Positions 58,704 through 64,000 of a stretch of 64,000 bases of DNA are shown here, in pieces; within the stretch, counting starts at the first letter, position 1, and every line of letters starts with the position of its first letter. Under the pieces are notes generated by a model. It searched no databases and was not told the origin of the DNA. It saw only the letters and a program-made list of their open reading frames with translations. A program made the translations under genes and the position numbers. Source of the DNA: Desmodus rotundus (lineage: Eukaryota; Chordata; Mammalia; Chiroptera; Phyllostomidae); assembly GCF_022682495.2 (NCBI RefSeq), contig NC_071392.1, positions 133,113,318 to 133,177,317 on the forward strand, read 5' to 3'.

Positions 58704-59626
58704 ATGGGAAGACAAAGAAACAATCCCCAAATGAAAGGAAAGGAGGAAGCCTCAGAAAGAATGCTAAATGAAATAGAGGCAAGTCAACTATCAGATATTG
58801 AGTGCAAAGCAATGGTTATCAGGAAGCTCACTGAGCTCACACAGAATTACCAGGAACTACAGGGAAACTACAATGAACTCACTGCAAACTGTATCAACAT
58901 GAAAAAGGAAATAGAAACTATCAACAAGGGCCAAGAGGAAATGAAGAATACAATTTCTAAACTGGAGAACACAGTAGAAGGAATCAAAAGCAGACTTGAT
59001 GAAGCAGAGGATCGGATCAGTGAGCTGGAGGACAAAGTAGAAAAAAACACCCAGAAAGACCAAGAAAAGGAAAAGAGGCTCAGAAAGAATGAAGAGGGAT
59101 TAAGGGAAATGCAGGACAACATGAAACATAATAATATCCGTAAAATAGGGATACCAGAAGGAGAAGAAGAAGAGCAATGGATAGAAAATCTGTTTGAAAA
59201 AGTAATGATAGAGAATTTCCCTAATCTGATGAGAGAAAAGGTCATACAAATCCAGGAAAAACAGAGTCCCAAGCAAGAGGAACCCAAAGAGGCCCACTGC
59301 AAGACACATCATAATTGAAATGGCACAAAATTCCAAGACACAGAGAGGATCTTAAAGGCAGCAAGGGAGAAGCAAGAAGTAACATACAAGAGAGCCCCAA
59401 TAAGGTTAGTAGCTGACTTCTCAATGGAAACGCTCCAAGCCAGAGAGAATGGCAAAAAATATTCCAAGTAATGAGAACCAGAGGCCTGCAACCAAGTCTA
59501 CTTTACCCAGCGAGGCTCTCAATCCAGACAGAAGGCCAAATAAGGAGCTTCCCAGACAAAGGAAGTATAAAAGAATACACCTCCACCAAACCAGCTCTGC
59601 AAGAGATGCTAAAGGGACTGTTTTAA
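58704..59626 (+). pseudogene. LINE-1 ORF1, frameshifted
   Basis: Co-linear with the intact ORF1 at 8856-9788. The first 204 codons are open (start MGRQRNNPQMKGKEEASERM; coiled coil; RRM start NNIRKIGIPEGE). At about 59262 two bases are missing relative to the intact copy (GAAAAACAGAGTCCC against GAATCACAGAGAGTCCC), giving a stop at 59316-59318; further indels follow near 59327 and 59440. The equivalent normal stop is at 59624-59626. A five-codon block (SELKE region) in the coiled coil is absent compared with the intact copy. Confidence 0.93.
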
Positions 59627-61565
59627 GGCAAGGAAGGAAAAGAGAAAGAGACAGGAACACAGGTATGAATAAATGGCAATGAATAATTACCTATCGATAA
59701 TAACCTTAAACGTAAATGGATTAAATGCTCCAATCAAAAGACATAGAATAGCTGAATGGTTAAGAAAACATGACCCACACATATGCTGCCTACAAGACAC
59801 CCATCCCAGGACAAAAGACCTACACAGACTGAAAGTGAAGGGCTGGAAACAAATTTTCCAAGCAAACAGACAGGAAAAAAAAAGCAGGGGTAGCAATACT
59901 CATATCAGACAAAATGGACTTCAAAAGAAGGGCCATAAAGAGACACCCTGAAGGTAATTTCATACTACTCAAAGGAAGAATCCACCACACATAAACACTG
60001 TAAATGTACATGCACCCAACATAGGAGCACCCAAATACATAAAGAAAATCTTGGAGGACTTCAAGAAAGACATTGACAGCAACACAATTATAGTAGGGGA
60101 TTTCAACACCCCACTGTCAAAAATGGACAGATCTTCCAAACAAAATATCAACAAAGATATTGTGTCACTGAACAATACCCTTGATGAAATGGACTTCACT
60201 GATATATATACAGCCTTTCATCCCAAAGAAGCAAAATACACATTCTTTTCAAGTGTACATGGAACATTTTCAAAGACACCACATGATAGGACACAAAGCA
60301 AGCCTCAACAAATTGAAGAAAATTGAAATCATATCAAGCATTTTCTCTGACCACAAGGGACTGAAACTAGAAACCAACCCCAAAGGAAAAAACCCAAAAC
60401 ACTCAAAATCATGGAGACTGAATAGCATGCTATTAAACAAAGAATGGGTCAAGGACAAGATTAGGGAAGAAATCAAAAACTTTCTGGAAACAAATGAAAA
60501 TGAACTCACAAAAACCTAAAACATAAGGAACACAGCAAAGGCAGTCCTGAGAGGGAAGTTCATAGCAATACAGGCCTACCTTAAAAAGATAGAAACATTT
60601 CAAATAAACAACCTAACCCTATGCCTACAAAAACTCGAGGAACAACAACGAAGACAAGTAGAAGGAAGGAAATAACCAAGGAAGGAAATAACCAAGATCA
60701 GAGCAGAGTTAAATGACACAGAGACTAAAAGCACAATTCTAAGGATCAATGAATCCAGGAGCTGGTTCTTTGAAAAGATAAACAAAATCGACAAGCTTTT
60801 AAGTAGGCTCATCAAGAAAAAAACAGAGAGGATCCAAATAAACAGAAGTAGAAATGAAAGAGGAGAGATTACAACAGATACCACAGAAATAAAAAGGACT
60901 GTAAGAAATTACTACGAAGAACTGTATGCCAAGAACTTTGAAAACCTAGGTGAAATGGACACATTTCTAGAAAAATATAATCTTCCAAAACTGAATGAAG
61001 AATCAGCAGAAAACCTGAACAGACCAATAACAGCAGACGAAAATGAAGCAGTCATCAAAAAACTCCAAACACACAAAAGCCCTGGACCAGAAAGTTTCAC
61101 AGGATAATTCTACAAAGCATTTAAGGAACAGCTAACCCCTATCCTTCACAGACTATTCCAAAAAATCCAAAATGATGGAAGACTCCTCAACTCTTTTTAT
61201 GAAGCCAGCATCATCCTAATCCCAAAACCAGATAAAGACACAACAAACAAAGAAAACATCAGGCCAATATCACTGATGAACATAGATGCTAAAATTCTCA
61301 ACGAAATATTGGCAAACCGCATCCAGCAATAATTTAAAAGATCATACACCATGACCGAGCGGGATTCATCCCAGGGATGCAAGGATGGTACAATATTCGC
61401 AAATCAATAAACAGAATACATCACATAAACAACAGCATAGACAAAAATCACATGAACATATCAATTGATGCAGAAAAAGCATCTGATAAGATACAGCACC
61501 CATTTCTGATAAAAACACTCAGCAAAGTGGGAATAGAGGGAGCATTCCTCAACATAATTAAGGCC

Positions 61566-61571
61566 ATATAT
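61566..61571. repeat. Target-site duplication, left (atatat)
   Basis: Six bases repeated at 62507-62512; together they restore the L1 text GGCCATATATGA seen once in the copy at 8482. Confidence 0.85.
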
Positions 61572-62383
61572 TGTTGGGAACTGCCCTGCCTGGTTTCAGA
61601 GGCTGTAACCCCCCATGATTAAGGCTGAGTCAGAGTTGGGACCATAAGCCACTAAGGAGACAAAGCTTGTCTCCCTGGCAGATGTGCCACCTCTGCCCAC
61701 TTCACCCTGCTTGGCCCTGAGCTTGGCCAGTTAGCCAATGACGGGTAAGAATCCTCAAGGGAGGATCAACCTAAGACAGGCTCTGGTCACAGAAGAGGCC
61801 CGCAGGGAAGGACTCAGGGCACTGTGGAAAAAGGGGGTGATGGACCCTCGCCCCTCGGCTTTGAAATAGCCTGAGTCCTCATTCTGTCTGCAAGAAGTCT
61901 CCTAATCTCTTGGCTGCCATACTTCCCTTGCCTGACTTAAGCCTGAAGCAAAAACAGAGGGCAGTGCAGTCCTGTGCTGGGAGGGGTGGATTCCCTGGGG
62001 AATCAGGCCTAACAAAAATACATACATTCCTGTGAAACCTACTTAATTTGTACCCTCAGTTTAAGAGATAAGGGTCCAGACCTGAGATGAGTCTGGCGCC
62101 TGAAGTTTTATGGCCCTCTAACTAATTGGCTGTAACTCAGAATAAGCCCTCAGAGTTCTCTCTAAATCATGTATTGTTTAACCCTTACTGGCTGACAATG
62201 ATTGATGAGCTTTATCCGTATTCCTATGCGAATGAACCTAATAAAAGCCCCTAGAGAGAGAGGCTATGGGCCCTTCTCCCCTTGAGAGAAACGGCCACCT
62301 TTCCTCCCCAAGCAGATCATGTCTTGGTAGTCTTTTTCTTCATCTGTGGCAGACCCGGGGGGCTGCGTTAAAGCCCCCCGACA
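61572..62383 (+). mobile_element. LTR (5') of a class II (beta-like) endogenous retrovirus
   Basis: 812 bp with TGTTGGGAACTG start and CCCCCCGACA end. Same family as the solo LTR at 5489-6315. AATAAA at 62240-62245, followed by the CTTTCCTCCCCAAGCAGATC block also found in the other copy. Followed immediately by a primer-binding site, so this is a 5' LTR in plus orientation. Inserted into the L1 ORF2 pseudogene, hence younger than that L1. No protein encoded. Confidence 0.9.
62240..62245 (+). promoter_or_regulatory. LTR polyadenylation signal AATAAA
   Basis: Same relative position as in the LTR at 5489. Confidence 0.7.
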
Positions 62384-62506
62384 TCTGGCGCCCGGAACAG
62401 GGACCGGAGGATTTTCAGGACCTACACGGACCAGAGGCTTCGAGCCACCATCGCCAGGTCTTCATCCATGGCAGACCCAGTGGGGCTGCGTTAAAGCCCC
62501 CCGACA
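62384..62506 (+). mobile_element. Retroviral leader with primer-binding site and terminal stub of a 3' LTR
   Basis: TGGCGCCCGGAACAGGGAC at 62386-62404 is a lysine-tRNA type primer-binding site with one extra G relative to the usual tRNA-Lys3 complement. About 55 bases of leader follow. Then TCTTCATCCATGGCAGACCC... to CCCCCCGACA (about 62459-62506) repeats the last 50 bases of the LTR. So everything from the leader to the end of the 3' LTR except its last part is gone; no gag, pol or env sequence remains. Confidence 0.85.
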
Positions 62507-62512
62507 ATATAT
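62507..62512. repeat. Target-site duplication, right (atatat)
   Basis: Exact copy of 61566-61571; the interrupted L1 ORF2 resumes here. Confidence 0.85.
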
Positions 62513-64000
62513 GACAGACCTACAGCCACATCATACTCAATGGACAAAAACTTAGAGCTTTCCCACTAAGATCAGGAACAAAACAAGGATGCCCTCTCTC
62601 ACCACTCCTATTCAACACAGTATTGGAAGTCCTAGCCACAGCAATCAGACAAGAAAAAGAAATAAAGGGCATCCAAATTGGAAAGGAGGAAATGAAACTG
62701 TCACTGTTTGCAGATGACATGATAGTGTACATGGAAAATCCTATAGACTCCACCAAAAAACTACTTGATGTAATAAATGAATTTGGCAAAATAGCTGGAT
62801 ACAAAGTCAATACTCAGGAATCAATGGCATTCATGTTTACCAACAATGAAACAGCAGAAACAGAAATCAGGAAAAAAAATCCCATTTGATATAGCAACAT
62901 GAAAAATTAAGTATGTAGGAATAAACTTAATTAAGGAGGTAAAAGACCTGTACTTAGAAAACTACACAACATTGAAGAAAGAAATTAAGGAAGACACAAA
63001 CAAATGGAAGCATGTACCATGCTCATGGATTGGAAGAATGCACATCACCAAAATGGCCATACTACCCAAAGCAATTTATAGATTCAATGCAATCCCTATT
63101 AGAGTACCCATGACATATTTCACAGATATAGAACGAACATTTCAGAAATTTATATGGAACCATAAACGACCCCGAATAGCTGCAGCAATTTTGAGAAAGA
63201 AGAACAAAGCAGGAGGGATCACCATACCTGATATCAAACTGTATTACAAGGCCAGTGTAATCAAAACACCCTGGTACTGGCATAAAAACAGGCACATAGA
63301 CCAATGGAACAGAACAGAGAGACCAGAAATAAACCCAAGTCTTTAGAGTCAATTAATATTTGACAAAGGAGGCAGGAGCATAAAATGGAACAAGAATAGC
63401 CTCTTCAACAAATGGTGTTGGGAGATCTGAACAGCTATGTGCAAAAAAATGAAGCTCCATCACCAACTTACACCATACACAAAAATAAACTCAAGGTGGG
63501 TAAAAGACTTAATATAAGTTATAACACCATAAAAGTCCTAGAGGAAAACATTGGCAGGAAAATCTCAAACATTCCACGCAGCAACATCCTCACAGACACA
63601 TCCCCTAAAGCAAGGGACATAAAGGAAAGAATAAACAAATGGGATCTCATCAAATTAAAAAGCTTCCGCATGGCTAAAGAAAACAGCATTAAAATGTAAA
63701 GAGAACCAACGTATGGGAAAACATATTTGCCAATGATACCTCAGACAGGGGCCTGATCTCCAAAATATATAAAGCACTCACACAACTCCACTCCAGGAAG
63801 ACAATCAACCCAATTAAAAAATGGGCAAAGGACTTGAACACACACTTCTCCAAGGAAGACATGCAGAGGACCCAGAGACATATGAAAAGATGCTCAGCAT
63901 CACTAGCCATCACAGAGATGCAAATTAAAACCACAATGAGGTACCATCTCATACCAGTCAGAGTGGCCAACATAAACAAATCAACAAACAAATGTTGGAG

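Larger units (their letters stand above)
52185..64000 (-). other. RALGAPA2 intron, at least 11.8 kb, running off the right edge
   Basis: Begins (in gene sense, ends) at the acceptor CTCCACAG next to 52184. It contains an ancient L1, a hAT-like element and the L1 at 56790 with its LTR insertion, described separately. Confidence 0.8.
56790..64000 (+). mobile_element. Full-length-type LINE-1, ORFs broken, split by an LTR element
   Basis: Starts GGATTTGAAGATGGCGGC, like the L1 at 8482, and follows it co-linearly: 5' UTR to 58703, ORF1 58704-59626, ORF2 from 59673 to past the right edge (last bases correspond to the start of the Cys-rich motif). ORF1 and ORF2 carry frameshifts and stops. The LTR insertion 61572-62506 lies between RT motif A and the FADD box. 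Its 5' UTR is about 1.9 kb, five times that of the L1 at 8482. The 3' end and right-hand duplication lie outside the window. Older than the copy at 8482. Confidence 0.95.
59673..64000 (+). pseudogene. LINE-1 ORF2, multiply broken and interrupted
   Basis: Starts like the intact ORF2 ([20 protein letters not shown]). An extra A in the A run near 59882 shifts the frame after about 70 codons; more indels follow near 59990 and 60278; TAA stops are at 60517-60519 and 61105-61107. It is split by the LTR element at 61572-62506 and resumes with [15 protein letters not shown] (62623-62889), [21 protein letters not shown] text (62972-63346) and [18 protein letters not shown] (63412-63699). Motif A here reads [11 protein letters not shown], keeping the second Asp that the intact copy has lost. 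Continues beyond the window. Confidence 0.94.

Overview
This window is mammalian nuclear DNA, most likely from a yangochiropteran bat. The host is inferred from several tRNA-derived SINEs of the Ves type, young LINE-1, HAL1-like half-LINEs, short hAT and mariner copies and a betaretrovirus-like LTR family. There is no bacterial-style gene organisation, and most open frames are shadows of LINE-1 or chance.

The only host protein-coding gene I can support is on the minus strand. Five exons (52184-51991, 51203-51105, 50867-50712, 26429-26301, 16356-16228) splice in frame into about 235 residues of the alpha subunit of the Ral GTPase-activating protein complex, best matched to RALGAPA2. The remaining exons lie outside the window, so nearly all the sequence here is RALGAPA2 intron. 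One intron (50868-51104) has a GC rather than GT donor. A dead processed copy of RHOA lies antisense to the window direction at 23945-25340.

Layout: 1-1745 old L1 pieces on the minus strand; 2284-2839 a mariner-derived short element with a MER5A segment inside; 5489-6315 a solo LTR; 8482-13918 a full-length LINE-1 with both ORFs open and a 17-bp target-site duplication; 14996-15661 and 17569-19497 HAL1-like elements in opposite orientation; 20905-22001 an old L1 3' piece; 23945-25340 the RHOA pseudogene; 26-32 kb repeat-poor intron; 32225-35715 an old L1 into which a Ves SINE, a twin-primed L1 and a hAT element have inserted; 43-50 kb intron with Ves SINEs and a hAT element; 50.7-52.2 kb three clustered RALGAPA2 exons; 52.3-54.0 kb old L1; 56790-64000 a second full-length-type LINE-1 with broken ORFs, split by an LTR element at 61572-62506 and running off the right edge.

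The most interesting signal comes from comparing the two LINE-1 copies. The ORF-intact copy has a 374-bp 5' UTR; the older copy has about 1.9 kb. The largest missing block (56949-58063 in the older copy) starts with GTAAG and ends with a long pyrimidine tract plus CAG, as expected if the younger copy was reverse-transcribed from an RNA spliced within its 5' UTR. The intact ORF2 also carries His in place of a conserved Asp in reverse-transcriptase motif A.
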